A stretch of DNA of 64,000 nt, from assembly GCA_921293015.1 (NCBI GenBank), contig OV121096.1, forward strand, positions 26,423,729 through 26,487,728, given 5' to 3'. This DNA comes from Phorcus lineatus (taxonomy: Eukaryota > Mollusca > Gastropoda > Trochida > Trochidae). The translations under genes and the position numbers were made by a program. Below the pieces are notes generated by a model. That model did no database searches, was not told the DNA's origin, and saw nothing but the letters and a program-made list of their open reading frames with translations. Positions 12,858 through 24,515 of the stretch are shown here, one piece after another. The number at the start of each line of letters is the position of its first letter. Within the stretch, counting starts at the first letter, position 1.

Positions 12858-13055
12858 GCTCGGCAACTTTGTCTGCAGTACAGAACCGTTCTACACGCAG
12901 TCAGGTTTGGGTGCAATGCTGCACTGAGTTTCAGCGCAGTACCATCCATGGTTCGCTAGTTCCAGCTGCTGCTCGCAGGTTTCACCGCGATGCAAAGCCA
13001 TAATGGTGTTGCGGGCTTTCTTCCTGCAATAATACGAGCAGCCGCGATATAAATG
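12858..13055 (+). repeat. SINE body, head-less copy
   Basis: This is the same ~195-bp body as the SINE at 14637-14905, starting at GCTCGGCAACTTTGTCTGCA and ending in GCAGCCGCGATAT. It begins just downstream of where the B box lies in the complete copy, so the Pol III promoter head is missing and the copy is 5'-truncated or replaced. The open frame at 12752-13003 is a by-product of this repeat, not a gene. Confidence 0.8.
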
Positions 13056-13926
13056 AAATAATCTCAAAATTTAAACTTCAACTCACTCATTGCAAATTCA
13101 CATAATTATGATGATAACATCATAAAACAGTTCGATACTATTTTACAGAAACTGTTTTTTACTCTAAAATTCAAAGAGGTTTAGTTTCTCTTTTAAAACC
13201 AATTCTGGGCTCCATCCATCAATCCCCTCGTCCCCTTTCCACGCAGACAGCTGTTAGCCTTCAATTTATCACTGAACAAGTTGAATTCGATTATACAGAC
13301 ACACATAAAACAAATCAAATGGAAAAAGTCATCTAAATTTGATGATCGGTAATATTTGCAGAACACTCAAGGGACTTAATACGCCATGGGGAAATTGTGC
13401 AAATAAATCTGGAGCTTTCTTCACCCTTTTGGAAGGTTACCTTAGGAGCAAGAGAGGATAAATGAACTTAATTGATTTCGCATTCAGGATCGTAAAGTTA
13501 ATTTTTGGCTTGAATAGACAATGTAAAACAAAATGAATTTGATTTTTTTATTTTCAGATGTGTGTCCTGAAATTACCTTGCATGTATTTTCATTGCTTCG
13601 GGTAATATAAACCTTAATAAAGTTCCAATAAAACAAAATGAATTTCATTTTTTATCTTTAATGCCTTCTTTGGATTGATTGGTGATATATGCAAAAACAA
13701 TTGTACAGATAGATACTTATTTTGACATCTTGTCTACTAGTTGATTCCTATACTATTTCCTATGTTTACCCCGCTTAACGACGATTCAATAACATATTGT
13801 AAGATTGATGCTGTGATGTCATTCATTAAGTGAAATTATTAAGTTGTATGTGTCAAATTCTGTTCTATTTTAACAGGAAGAAAAATATAAGGTTTTATGT
13901 TTTTCATATGTACTCATGTATGTTAG
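13056..13926. other. AT-rich non-coding stretch
   Basis: Nothing beyond AT-rich sequence was recognised between the head-less SINE and the next inverted repeat. Confidence 0.5.
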
Positions 13927-14003
13927 CAATCTAGTTAAAACTAGATGTATTGTAATAACGGACTTCGGGACGTGTTATATTACAGCTAGTTTTAACTAGA
14001 TTG
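13927..14003. repeat. Imperfect inverted repeat, ~32-bp arms
   Basis: CAATCTAGTTAAAACTAG (13927-13944) is matched exactly in inverted form at 13986-14003. The stems continue inward imperfectly through TGTA and TAATAAC-type sequence to a spacer around GGACTTCGGGAC. Within each arm CTAGTT..AACTAG is itself a small palindrome. It looks like a short foldback or MITE remnant. Confidence 0.75.
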
Positions 14004-14636
14004 GTATGTTAGAAGTATAGTATCAAATATGTTTGCATTGGCTAGCTAAACTAGGCTTGTCAACAAACTACAGTTAAAGTAAAAAATACTTTAAATTCAA
14101 AATTATTGGGCATTTTAAATTTAAAATCCAACTCATCCGGATCCCTGTTATATATTGTATAAATTGAAAATTGATAAATCAATACATCTTGAATTTCGAA
14201 TCCCGCATCTCCAAGCAATCAAATCGTATAAAGATCAAGATCTTTTTATCACTTGCAATTAGTTATAGAGTGATATTTATATCCATGTATCAATCAATAA
14301 ATATAGCTGCTTTACTTTCACACATGCCAGTCAAATGTTTTTCTTGGTACATGTACATGTAGAATCTCACCCAAGTGTCTTCTGATATCAAATATACCAA
14401 CACTAGTTGATAAAACTTACAAATTAAATATCCGAGGTATTGATTTCAGAAGACAAGAGAGTGGTATTCTATTTATCATTCAAAGTCATTTTTCATTACG
14501 TTTCCAAAAAATTGGACATCCCGGAACATTAAACTACTGTTTGACTCCTAAAGCTGTGATGTCATAGCATTGTGACGTCGTCGTAGTGGTGAACTAGCAT
14601 TAAAATTATCGTTTCAATCGTTATGGCGAGACTGGG

Positions 14637-14905
14637 AGGCGGGATAGCGCATTGGTAAGCGCGTTCGGCATCGGATCAAGAAGTGCGTGCCTCGAATCCT
14701 GCTCGGCAACTTTGTCTGCAGTATAGTGCTGTTTTACAGGCAGTAAGGTTTGGGAGCAATGCCACTCTGAATATCAGCGCAATACCACCCATGGTTCGCT
14801 AGTTCCAGCCGATGCTCGCAGGTTTCGCCGCAATGCATAGCCACGATGGTGTTGCGGGCTTTCTCCCTGCAATAAAAAATACTAGCAGCCGCGATATGAA
14901 TTAAA
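14637..14905 (+). repeat. tRNA-headed SINE, near-complete copy
   Basis: A tRNA-like head carries an A-box-like TAGCGCATTGG (14645-14655) and a B-box-like CCTCGAATCC (14690-14699). It is followed by the same ~200-bp body found at 12858-13055 (GGTTCGCTAGTTCCAGC, GTTGCGGGCTTTC, GCAGCCGCGATAT). Internal Pol III promoter boxes plus a conserved body are the standard layout of tRNA-derived SINEs. The tail after GCGATATGAA is AT-rich; I could not find a convincing target-site duplication. This is not a functional tRNA gene: the acceptor stem does not close. A minus-strand frame at 14734-14952 is a shadow of the repeat. Confidence 0.8.
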
Positions 14906-17900
14906 TACTCTTGAATGAATGTAATGTTGACAACAAATCTAAATGAAAACATTCGGGGTTTTCTATTAAAATGTTATACCTGAAGATATAAAAACATGTG
15001 ACATAAACCCTTAGATACGAGATTTGATGAGCCGTCTTCTCACCCGGCATTTATTTGAGAGCTAGCTGTCATTTCCTTATAATAGTATATACTTTTCAGG
15101 GTGTTAGTATCAGATTAAGATGGACACCTCATTAGTCAAATCATTCATTTTTTCAAGCGCCGAGTGTCAATATTCACAACAACTATAACATAGCTTCCTT
15201 TCATAGATTTTCAATAAAGCAGATATCCAATTTTTATTTACAAATTCAAGGTGTGTCACTATAACCTGTAGACGAGATCATAGTATGAAACCTGCTTGCC
15301 ACGTCTGTCACGTGTGTGCTCGGTATGCACGAATTAGAGACAGATTACAAACTGCTGGACGCCTGAATTAAATCAGCCTATTAACGATCGATCACTGTCA
15401 CCAGAATTAATGCAATGAAAATTGTCATTCAGTTAATATTACTCCCCGACGTTTGTTGATGGCTTCCAGGTAATCGCTGATGAATACGTGTGGACGCACC
15501 TTAACCAGAGCATATGGAACCTTAAGAATAAGAAAGCAATAAGGGTTTGGTTCATGGTTATGTTACTGTGACATTAGTCATATAGAGTGACAAATGCCTG
15601 CTCAGTGATAGTTGTGAGGAAAAGGTTTGGAATTATGAGAATATTCCTTTGTTTTCTTTTTCATTAACTTCAGTTTGGCGATGGCAAGGGGACGCCAACA
15701 AAAGCAAAATCTTACAAAGCAATAAAGATGGATGAAAGTGTTATTTTGACATCTCAAACAGTGGCTAATGGTCGACTAAAATGATAGAGGTAACGGTCTT
15801 GATATCTCTCTAATGTATTCATCTTTTTTCAACACTTTTCATCGTTCTTCATTTGTCTAAGTGATGGTATCACATGACTAACTTTCAATAACAACCAAGC
15901 AAACAAACTGATAAGTTTACCGACTTTTGTACGACTTAGTGCATTGTTATTCATTGTTATTACATTATATTCACCTAGTATGACTTTAGGTCCTTCTCTC
16001 ATCTTTCTAAAATCTTTACCAGAACTACCATTATTTTATCAAGTTTTCAAACTCCAAATGCCGGTTTCAAATCGAAACTTCCCTTCCTATACAGATCCAG
16101 ATCCAACATCTGAAAAAAAGTTTATTGCATTATGAAAAGACAAGTTCTTCAAAGGAGTCTCTTTTACATGAAAGCTGTGTCTCCTGAGACGCGGAGTGAC
16201 TTGCACGATCATTCACAGCTCTCTAGACATCAAATCAGTTGATGGAGGACTTCAATAATCTAATAGTTTCTCTCTTACCTCATGCTATGGCGGACAACAG
16301 GTTTGCTAACATGAGGAATTTCTCTTCGAGCTGTTATTAGGCAAACACAATGAATATCTTGAGTTCATGAAAATCAGCATTATCTAATTTCGGGGAATTT
16401 TTGCTTTTATTTAACGAGATTCCTTGGAATAACTTTTATACATTGAGCATTAATGCGGAAGTCGTGAGCTGACATTAGAATTATCCCTTATTGGAAGTAT
16501 GTTCTGAGGTCTGTATAGTAAACACATAAACCTGAGGCCAATAAAAAGATTGCATTTTGTTAGTAATATCAAAATAGTTAGACGATATTTTCCCAAATGA
16601 CAATTTCAACAAACCTCGAGACTGAAATGAAAACAATATGAGTCATAAGTAAACGCTCATATCCTCTCTTATAGAAACGAAATTTGTTTGCAAGGTATTA
16701 TGTTAAAGGGTTATAACTGCATATTCCTATAAACTAAAATTTATTGATCAAACTAACTCCATTTATAAATTTGAGATATCGTTAATGATACACATTCATA
16801 TATATAACACATATCATTGTCATTTTTTTATATTTATCATTTTAATTATTGATATTTATTTGAAAACCTACATTACAGGAATACAGAAAAAAACACTTCT
16901 AATAGGTGCGACATTGCGTAACAGTCACACGACATGTTACAAAATATTTAGAAGTTTAAAATCCTTGTCACACTGCCTTATATATGGGATATAGCTAGCC
17001 CTAGCACTCTACAGATGAATCTCCCACTAAAGAGTCGATGTATTGCAAACGTTAACGTTATTGACCATTTAAGATTTAACCAATAATCTTTTTGATTTGC
17101 GATATATCTTATATTATTATCTTAAATTATATCCTCTAAAGAAAAATAACATAAAATCGTATGTCATTTGCTAAAATTTATAACATCATATAACATTAAA
17201 TGATAAAAAAAAGAAGAAAAAAACATATTCCAAATTGCCAAAGCCGAAAGTCGTTTATACAAAGACCTTTGTGCCCAGGATTCAAACGACCACTTAATTA
17301 ATTAACACATGGTTAGACGTCTGAGAGGATAGACCGTTAACATGGTGACAGATTCAATCCTTAAGGAGTTTTTATCTTGCAAGTTTGTTGATTAAATGTG
17401 TATTTTTAGATCTTTTTTTCATATCCAAAAGAGAATAATTCTCTCACTGGTGAACCTTGTAACCTGACATTGACGTCGTGACATTGTACATTATCATTCT
17501 TCTTTACAAATCTTTTTGTTGCGTGCTGTAAATATTCGTTTTCTTTTAATTTTACAAGATTTATCTTGAAATGAAAACATTTATCAATACTTTAGATTCA
17601 TTACTTTTTATTCTTTTTGTTATTGATTTATTAGTCTATAGATAATAAATAAAAAATATAGATAATATAAACACTTACATTTTTCTCTCCAGTATGTATG
17701 TGTCTTGTCTGATAGCATTTTAACGATAAAAGTTTAAGATTCAGTATCTATACACATTATTCCAAGCCTCAACCTGTTTATAACATTGTTTCGGCCAAGA
17801 TCAAAGGCATCACTACATATGATAGTCTAAGTTTAAAACGTTTTAATGCAAAAGACATAATTGTTGAAGCGACTCTATTTCCTTAATCACTTAACCGTTA

Positions 17901-18000
17901 ATCAGTTGCTATAGATTATTTTTAGTGATGTAAAACTTGATATCTTAACAACCAGTCGTAAGAAGTCGTGTTTGTCGAGTGCTGAGGGGATTCGATGTAA
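14906..18000. other. AT-rich non-coding stretch
   Basis: No recognisable gene, array or long repeat. Short frames at 15944-16135 and 16785-16994 have no identifiable content. Runs of A mixed with G (about 17206-17223) are simple sequence. Confidence 0.5.
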
Positions 18001-18005
18001 AAAAA

Positions 18006-18241
18006 TATAAAAGCCAGGGGCTCATACATGAGACTCAGAGCAGTCGTTACAGTCTTAAAGGAAGGATACTCGTTGAGCCTTCGTTTTGAAATTGCTTAAT
18101 CGAAGTAGTCTCTCAAGTTCGGACAGTCCTTAAATGGGAACTTAGCGAGTGTGTTTAAGGTATTGTCAGGACAGCTTTAGGAAGTCCTTCACTGTCTGTT
18201 TTCAAGTCAACAAACTAAACCCAAACTAAATCACTAAAATG
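18006..18241 (+). promoter_or_regulatory. Candidate Pol II core promoter and 5' exon
   Basis: TATAAAAG stands at 18006-18013. An Inr-like TCAGAG follows, with its A at 18037, 31 bp from the first T of the TATA box, which is the canonical spacing. The next ~200 nt could be a 5' leader containing one tiny upstream frame (ATGGGAACTTAG). It ends at AAAATGACA (ATG at 18239), followed directly by GTAAGA, a fair splice-donor match. No downstream coding exon was recognised, so the gene, if any, is unknown. Direction and coordinates rest only on motif spacing; AT-rich DNA yields chance TATA boxes, though the GC-richer leader and the exact spacing are better than chance looks elsewhere in this window. 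Confidence 0.35.
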
Positions 18242-18243
18242 AC

Positions 18244-18373
18244 AGTAAGAAACAAGCACTATATACACAACTGTATAAACATCATTGTAAGTTTGTATAA
18301 ATATGCACATGTATAACTGTATGGGAAATAAAAATGGAAAAAAAAAAGAAGAAAAAAAGTAAGAAACAAGCAC
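18244..18373 (+). mobile_element. 98-bp poly(A)-tailed retro-insertion with 16-bp TSD
   Basis: AGTAAGAAACAAGCAC occurs exactly twice, at 18244-18259 and 18358-18373. The 98 bp between (18260-18357) ends in an AATAAA signal followed by an A-rich tail with a few G. Flanking direct repeats plus a 3' A-tail are the hallmark of target-primed reverse transcription, so this is a severely 5'-truncated LINE or mRNA-derived insertion. The exactness of the duplication implies a young event. It lies only a few bases downstream of the candidate start codon at 18239. Confidence 0.8.
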
Positions 18374-19683
18374 GATTCAGGCTTCATAATTCACAGATTA
18401 TTTAACATATTTATTTATTGTGATATAATAATAGCTGACGTGATATCTATCTTAACATTTTATTTCTAGTCCGTTTGTGCAGGGTTAGGTAAAGTATATA
18501 ACGGATTAAAAATACCAAAGAAGTGGCAAAAACGATTAAGAATTGTCTGTGTCCATTAACGGCTACCCTTTGTTTTGCTTAAATGTGAATACTGGTCAAC
18601 GGCAAATAACATAGTTACATAACGGTTTGGAAGTACTTACTATTTACAGTAGATATGCACGTGCTCCATGGATGATGACGCCTGTAAAATTCCTACCAGC
18701 TTAAATGAAAAAAAGAAACAATATTTCCGAAAGTAAGACAAATTTAAAGTGCAGATTACAGTCGGTGTTTGGAAAATGAGGGTCTGTTGTCTGTACATTT
18801 TTGCAAGTTCATGCTATTTGAACGATGAAATAATTGATTGATATTATTTCAACGGTAATGGTACTTCATGTAAATGATGAGGGGGACAACGACGAGTAAG
18901 ATAACAGCGACTTTATCCCAGGGAGGCAACTACATCGGAATGGTTTTATATTTTGAAAAAAAAACATCAAAAGGATGACCTTACATGACACTTGCATTTC
19001 ATATATAAAAACAAAAACTCAAATGATGAGTGAAACAATGTAAGTGGTTTGTAAATTTTGCAAATAAATTGCTTTGATTTAATTTTTATCGTGTATAAAA
19101 TGCTTCAATATTAAGAAATATTCTAAATCAATTAATGTTACAACTTTCAGTTCCTCGATAACGATGTTGTTTGTGTTTCATGGAGAATCCCATTGTCTTT
19201 AACCCAACTTTGAAATGTGTATGTTTCGAGTTACTACGCTACACTACATCATTATACATCTAACGAGTAGATAACGGGTGTTTAGCGACATCTATGTGCT
19301 ACAAAATAACTATAGTACTACATCGTAGGTTAAGTTTGCCTTAAAAACATAAATGACGACTGTTTCGAGTTAAAGGGTCCTGGTGCCTGACTGATGGTTT
19401 TGGTTGGAATGCCGCAATGAATTCGTCCCGAAAAAGGATACGTATTTGTACCTTTGACAGTAGTATGATCCCAAATACAACAATCATTTATAAATTTCAT
19501 CAGCAAGAGTAATGTATCATTTGTCAACATCTCTTTAGCCATAATAATTTTCATTACAATATTTGTATAAAAATATAAATAATACCAAACTGCAAATGTG
19601 TATAATCATACTTTTCAACATGCACCAAAAAAACTTCACATGCATACTTAGGACCATTTGATTCATCCCAATAAGCATTTCTA
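18374..19683. other. AT-rich non-coding stretch
   Basis: If the promoter at 18006 is real this would be intron or further transcript, but no exon could be recognised. The minus-strand frame at 19330-19554 has no identifiable domain. Confidence 0.4.
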
Positions 19684-19727
19684 ATCATCAACATCAACAT
19701 CACCAACATCATCATAAATATCGTCAA

Positions 19728-19814
<87 letters not shown>

Positions 19815-19823
19815 CACCACAAC

Positions 19824-19856
<33 letters not shown>

Positions 19857-20007
19857 AAACATCACCAACATCATCATTATCAACATCAACATAATCATCA
19901 TCATCGTCATCGTCATCATCATCATCATCATCATCATCAACATCAACATCAACATAATCATCATCATCAATATCAACATCACCAACATCATCATGAACAT
20001 CGTCAAC
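19684..20007. repeat. Interrupted (TCA)n microsatellite
   Basis: About 320 bp of TCA/ATC trinucleotides. An uninterrupted core of about 22 units lies near 19729-19794, and blocks interrupted by CAACATCAA, CACCAC and CGTCATCG variants follow. On the minus strand it translates as long runs of Asp or Met in two frames; these are simple-sequence artefacts, not proteins. Confidence 0.97.
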
Positions 20008-21734
20008 ACCATGAACTATCATTAAATTTACACAATAACCGCCTCTCAGACATCTTTTATTTCTTGATAACCTTCTCGGGCAAGGCTTCAATAATCTGCC
20101 ACAGTTTTTTCTCCTATTTCAATTCACATCATGTCTTGTCTCTATCAAAGGCTGCTATTCGTTTCATGAGAAGAGCTCTAAATGGCCTTTTCTCGTTCCC
20201 TCTTGTTGTCGTATTAAGTTCAGCCCTCGTGAAAGCAGTGTTTTAATGGCTCCGGGTCTTCAACACTGATTTGGTTTACATTAGCCCCAATCCTCGACTA
20301 TTTGAATTACGTCACAGACACTGTTCAAGCCGAAACTGATAAAGCACGTCTATGAAAACATTGACTTTAAGGAGATCCTAATACGGTGGTTAAATGTTAA
20401 TTACTTTATCCAGTTCCAATGTCAAAAATTCTTTGAGAAATCATGTTTTTCTTGGTATCAAAGAATATCATTTCTTTGAAATGTGTTCAAATATCAAAGT
20501 TGTTGCATGGATCTATTTTTGGTTTGTAATTTTTCAGAAAACTGAGAGAATCGTTTTTGCTTACTGAATGTAAGATGTGGAAGTAATTTGTAATCACATA
20601 CTGTTCTTGTAATGAAATATTGCATAGAGTATGACATTATTCTACTCAATATTCAATTATTGCTTTAATGGAAATTTGATGTATAGAAACCTCTATTAAA
20701 ACTATAACTTACATTTGTCACATTTTTAATGTGAGAGCACAATTTCGTAATTTTCTTTAAGAAAACTACAAGTTTGATAAAAATATGGCCTAAAATCTCA
20801 AGGAAAATACCTTTTTCATATAAGTTTCAGTTGTCGTTTTGATTTTTATATCTCATTACTTTATTGTTTTTTTATGTTATCATATTGTAGACCCTCTCAT
20901 TGGTTTGAAAAGTTCAAAATATGAATTGATTTATCTTATTAACTACTTTGAAGAAGATGAAATAAATACAATGTTCAGTGATAGTCGAAATTTAAATCAG
21001 CTACTTAAAGTGTCAGAAGCGTTAAAAAATGATTGAGAATACAAACGGAGTTCCAAATGAGGCTCCTACAGCTTTATAATGTTTGACAACTCGTATTCGG
21101 TTCTGTAATATTTTTTTATTTTCCTTGTTTTTATTCGGTCTTGAATACTTAATTGACCAATAATTATGCAGACCCATTAAACGATAAATTGAGGTCCCTT
21201 GATATATGAAGCATGAAATGATAGCCGTCGTAATGAAACAATAACGAAGATTTTTAACACTAATAGAGAAAATACCGTGTCGATGAGAGGAATAAAAGCT
21301 GAGTGAACAGCAGTTGTAACTCAATCCACGATACCCATTGTTTACAATTAATAAATCTCATCATATAACATGTAAATCAAATCTTATCAGGAGTCATCAA
21401 AAATAAATTATCAGAAAGCAATATCAATCACAAACAAACATACGAGCTGTGATTTCAATATTGATATAACATTTGTCAAGCCAGTCTTTATCAGATTATC
21501 AGTAGTAACGAAACGTTGATGGTTTGGTATTCCAATGCTGGTATCATGATATCACTTAATGGCAGCTTGTTAAATGATATCATCAAACACTAGAAATGTC
21601 CTCCTGTTTGGCCAATGCTCATAACGGTCTCTGCGACTCGTTTGTTAAGTAGATGTTGGCGGCAGAGTGACAGAAAACACAAATCACCTTGTTGAATTAC
21701 AGGGGTGTGCCTTTACTCATGAGAAGCAGCGAGA
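20008..21734. other. AT-rich non-coding stretch
   Basis: Several short frames (20064-20246, 20839-21036, 21022-21324 minus) have no recognised domain, no splice context and no codon bias. Nothing else was seen. Confidence 0.5.
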
Positions 21735-21970
21735 TTATGATATTGATCAGCAATATTTTGATGCCGTTGCTTGCAAATTTGGTTTAACTGTGAGATATTC
21801 TTTTAACATAGGATGAAGACTAAATACCGTACTCTATTTAAAAGTAGTTATGTTTTAACAATATCAATATCTATGAAGTCTTGAACCCTGAAACATTCTT
21901 TAAACACAGGAAGAAACAAAGTACCGTATTTTACTCAAAAGTATTTATTATCATCAATATTATGAGGATT
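21735..21970. repeat. ~100-bp tandem repeat, first block (about 2 units)
   Basis: Two diverged units share the phrases TCAGCAATATTTTGATG, GTTGCTTGCAAATTT, TGAGATATTCTT, AACACAGGA and GTACCGTATTTTA in the same order as the larger block at 23815-24413. Unit spacing is about 97 bp. Confidence 0.7.
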
Positions 21971-23814
21971 TTGTGTTACGATTTGTTACAACTCTTGAAT
22001 ATTATTCAAAAGAAATTACTCATCAACAAGATTATATTAGCACTCATAAAAAAAAAAGAAACGCACGGGGATGATATTTTGAACAAGTAGTCTTTATTTG
22101 AAAGACATAGTGACAAAAAATAGCACAATGCAAGTCAATGGTCAAGTGCACCTTATGACATGAGACTATTTAACCATGACTTCTATCCACCCGACGGCGA
22201 CGTCGTGTACGCCATTACATATCCTTGTTACTGATTGCATGTTTGATTATTTTTCATACACTAGAAAAACATGGTAAAGATCCCAAGATCTAAACCAATT
22301 CCATCTGCCCATAACGTCTTTGAATTTTTTGACGTGTTTGAACGTCAAAGGTCATTACTAATGTCATGAGACAGCATTTATCCCAAAATATCATCTATTG
22401 TAGTTACACTTCAGCATAATACCAAATATTTAGAAATCTGGATCGTATTTTAATATCCTGGTTTTTGAGGAAGTCCATGATAACTGATTCTGTTTTAGGT
22501 CTGATTTAAAAAAAACAGCTGTGTCTTTATCATATATTCACTGAAAGGAAGCGACGAAAGTTGGATTTATCTTTATTTTGGTTTGTGGTTCAACTGCCTG
22601 GACGGATACGATGTTGGATGAAATGTTCAAAATCATCAATCAACTTATAATTCACAATCTGTTCATGTGATCATCCAAGTTATGAGTTTAAGGCGTTTTT
22701 CAAAATGTTTGAACTAAAGCATTACTATCAGTTGTCCGCAAAGTGAAAACGTAATTATACTGAACTGGATTATCTGTGAGTCGTTAAAATTAAATGTCTT
22801 TATTGAGCATTACGTTACCAGTATACACGTCAAAAGTTTATTAGTATTTGCTACAAAGTTCCAAACGTCACGTCTTTTCGCACAGCAAAAGTTTCCCCAT
22901 GATCAAAATCAAATCAACGAATCGAGTGTGCCTGTAGCCCTCGCATTTATCAGATGCTTATTTATCAGATGCCATGAGCCTTCCACTGCACCGATTGAAA
23001 ATATGCTGTAATAAATTTTTACATGTATGACCTATTTTGAGCTTAGATGTATTACAGGACAATGGCGTTTTAAGGGTGAACGTACATAACATCGTATGTT
23101 TTAGTGATCGGATGGCAGCACATCATTTGTTCATCAGAACACCAAAACATGCTTGATTAACTGATTTAAAACACACTTTTTTCTCACTTGTTTTTTTCAA
23201 AAGTTTTGTGTATTTGCTTGAAATATCAACCCAAAAAATGGGGTTAGTGTGTTTTTTTTCGAAATATTTCAAGACAGAGATCGCTTTGTCAGTGAAAGAT
23301 TTAACATGGCAGTGAATGAGGAAATGATGAACTTTTTTGAGAAATCTTAAATTTAAATTAGTTCCTGTATTAAACTTTTTTAAATATGAAAACATGTTAC
23401 ATAATTTCCTTCCAGAAAAAAGTAAAAGATATATATGGTACTGTGGATTTTTAGCCGCTACGGCACCACATGTATTTCAATTAATTCATCAACATTCAAG
23501 CTATTTTTGCACTAACAACATGCTTTCTCCCACTAATTATCTAAAAATATACCTGAATTTATACAAACAAATCCTATTATTTCAACGGCATGTACTTTCT
23601 AAGTAAAACAGTTAATAGAACTTGCTCAAATGATAGTTACAATTGAAAATTGCTGAGTCAGCAAAATTGTGAATTATTTCAAATTGAAACTACTGCGTTT
23701 TTTTAATTTTGATGCATATTTAATCAAACATCATAAAAATTTACAACTTACCGCTTCATTTTGGTTTATTATATAAGAACAATATGAATTAAGGTTATTT
23801 GAATTTTGTCACTG
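21971..23814. other. Sequence separating two blocks of the same satellite
   Basis: No gene was recognised. Near 22046 a CTCATAAAAAAAAAAGAAACGC-type string marks an abrupt change in sequence character and may be an element end. The frames at 23123-23395 (minus) and 23337-23606 (plus) overlap one another on opposite strands and have no recognisable domain. This interval may be an insertion into the array, but I found no matching inverted ends. Confidence 0.4.
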
Positions 23815-24413
23815 TGACTGAGGAGCGAACATCCTTAACTATAAACACAGGACAACTAACTATCTTTTATTCTCCAACTCGTTAAGCAAGATTAAGTCTT
23901 GTCTGCCAATTTGAGGAAACCCTGAGATAGTATTCAAACAAAGGACGACAACGTATTACCATATTTTCCACCGACTTACGGTTTCAGGGTTAGATAGATA
24001 CTAATAGATTTGATGAAAGCAAGAGATATTCTTCAAACACAACAAAAACGTAAAACTGTAAATTCTTTAAAAGCATATGAAGTCGTTGCCAGCGAAATTG
24101 TTGAAACGTTGAGATATTCGTCAATCACAGGGCGAAACTCTAAGCGGTATTGTGTTCAATGTATATTTATCAGCAGGATTGGAAAGTTGTTGCTTGCAAA
24201 CTTGAAACCCCGAGACATAATTCAAAGGACAGAAAGGTAGCACCATATTTTATTCAGAATTGCTATATGATTAGCAGCATTTTGAAGTTGTTGCTAACTT
24301 ATTTGATGAAACTAAGAAATATTCTTTACACACAAGTCAAAAACGTAATACTGTACATTTTTCAAAAGTATATTCATCAGCAATATGATGTAGTCATTGT
24401 CTGATAACTTGTT
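23815..24413. repeat. ~100-bp tandem repeat, main block (5-6 units)
   Basis: Unit starts marked by GAAAC/GAAAG occur at 23916, 24015, 24103, 24204, 24308 and 24414, giving unit lengths of 99, 88, 101, 104 and 106 bp. A poorer unit precedes them from about 23815. Shared phrases are GAGATATTCTTCAAACACA, AAAACGTAATACTGTA, ATTCAGAA/TTCAAAAGTATATT, CATCAGCAATAT and GTTGCTTGCAAA. The frames at 24010-24404 are by-products of the array. Tandem cores of this size are known from pearl-type, Helentron-related elements in oysters; membership here is inference. Confidence 0.85.
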
Positions 24414-24428
24414 GAAACCATGACACTC

Positions 24429-24515
24429 ATCCTCGATAATCCAGCGCTTTCGTTCCGATTAATCTACACTATTAATGTAGATTAATCGGAACGAAAGCGC
24501 TGGATTATCGAGGAT
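24429..24515. repeat. Perfect palindrome, 40-bp arms, 7-nt loop
   Basis: Arms 24429-24468 and 24476-24515 are exact inverted copies, around the spacer CTATTAA. Each arm includes CGATAATCCAGCGCTTTCG or its complement. It begins 15 bp after the start of the last, incomplete GAAAC unit of the satellite array, so array and hairpin are probably parts of one element. No mismatch in 40 bp implies a recent origin or active conversion between arms. Confidence 0.95.

Noticed and set aside
14640..14712. tRNA gene
   Set aside because: A- and B-box-like sequences are present but the cloverleaf does not close and the sequence continues into a repeated SINE body also found at 12.86 kb.
17325..17385. tRNA-like stretch with AGATTCAATCC
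   Set aside because: Only a loose B-box match; no A box at the right distance and no acceptor stem.
19554..20091. Long minus-strand frames rich in Met or Asp (136-152 residues)
   Set aside because: They are translations of the (TCA)n microsatellite; homopolymeric, with no flanking coding signal.
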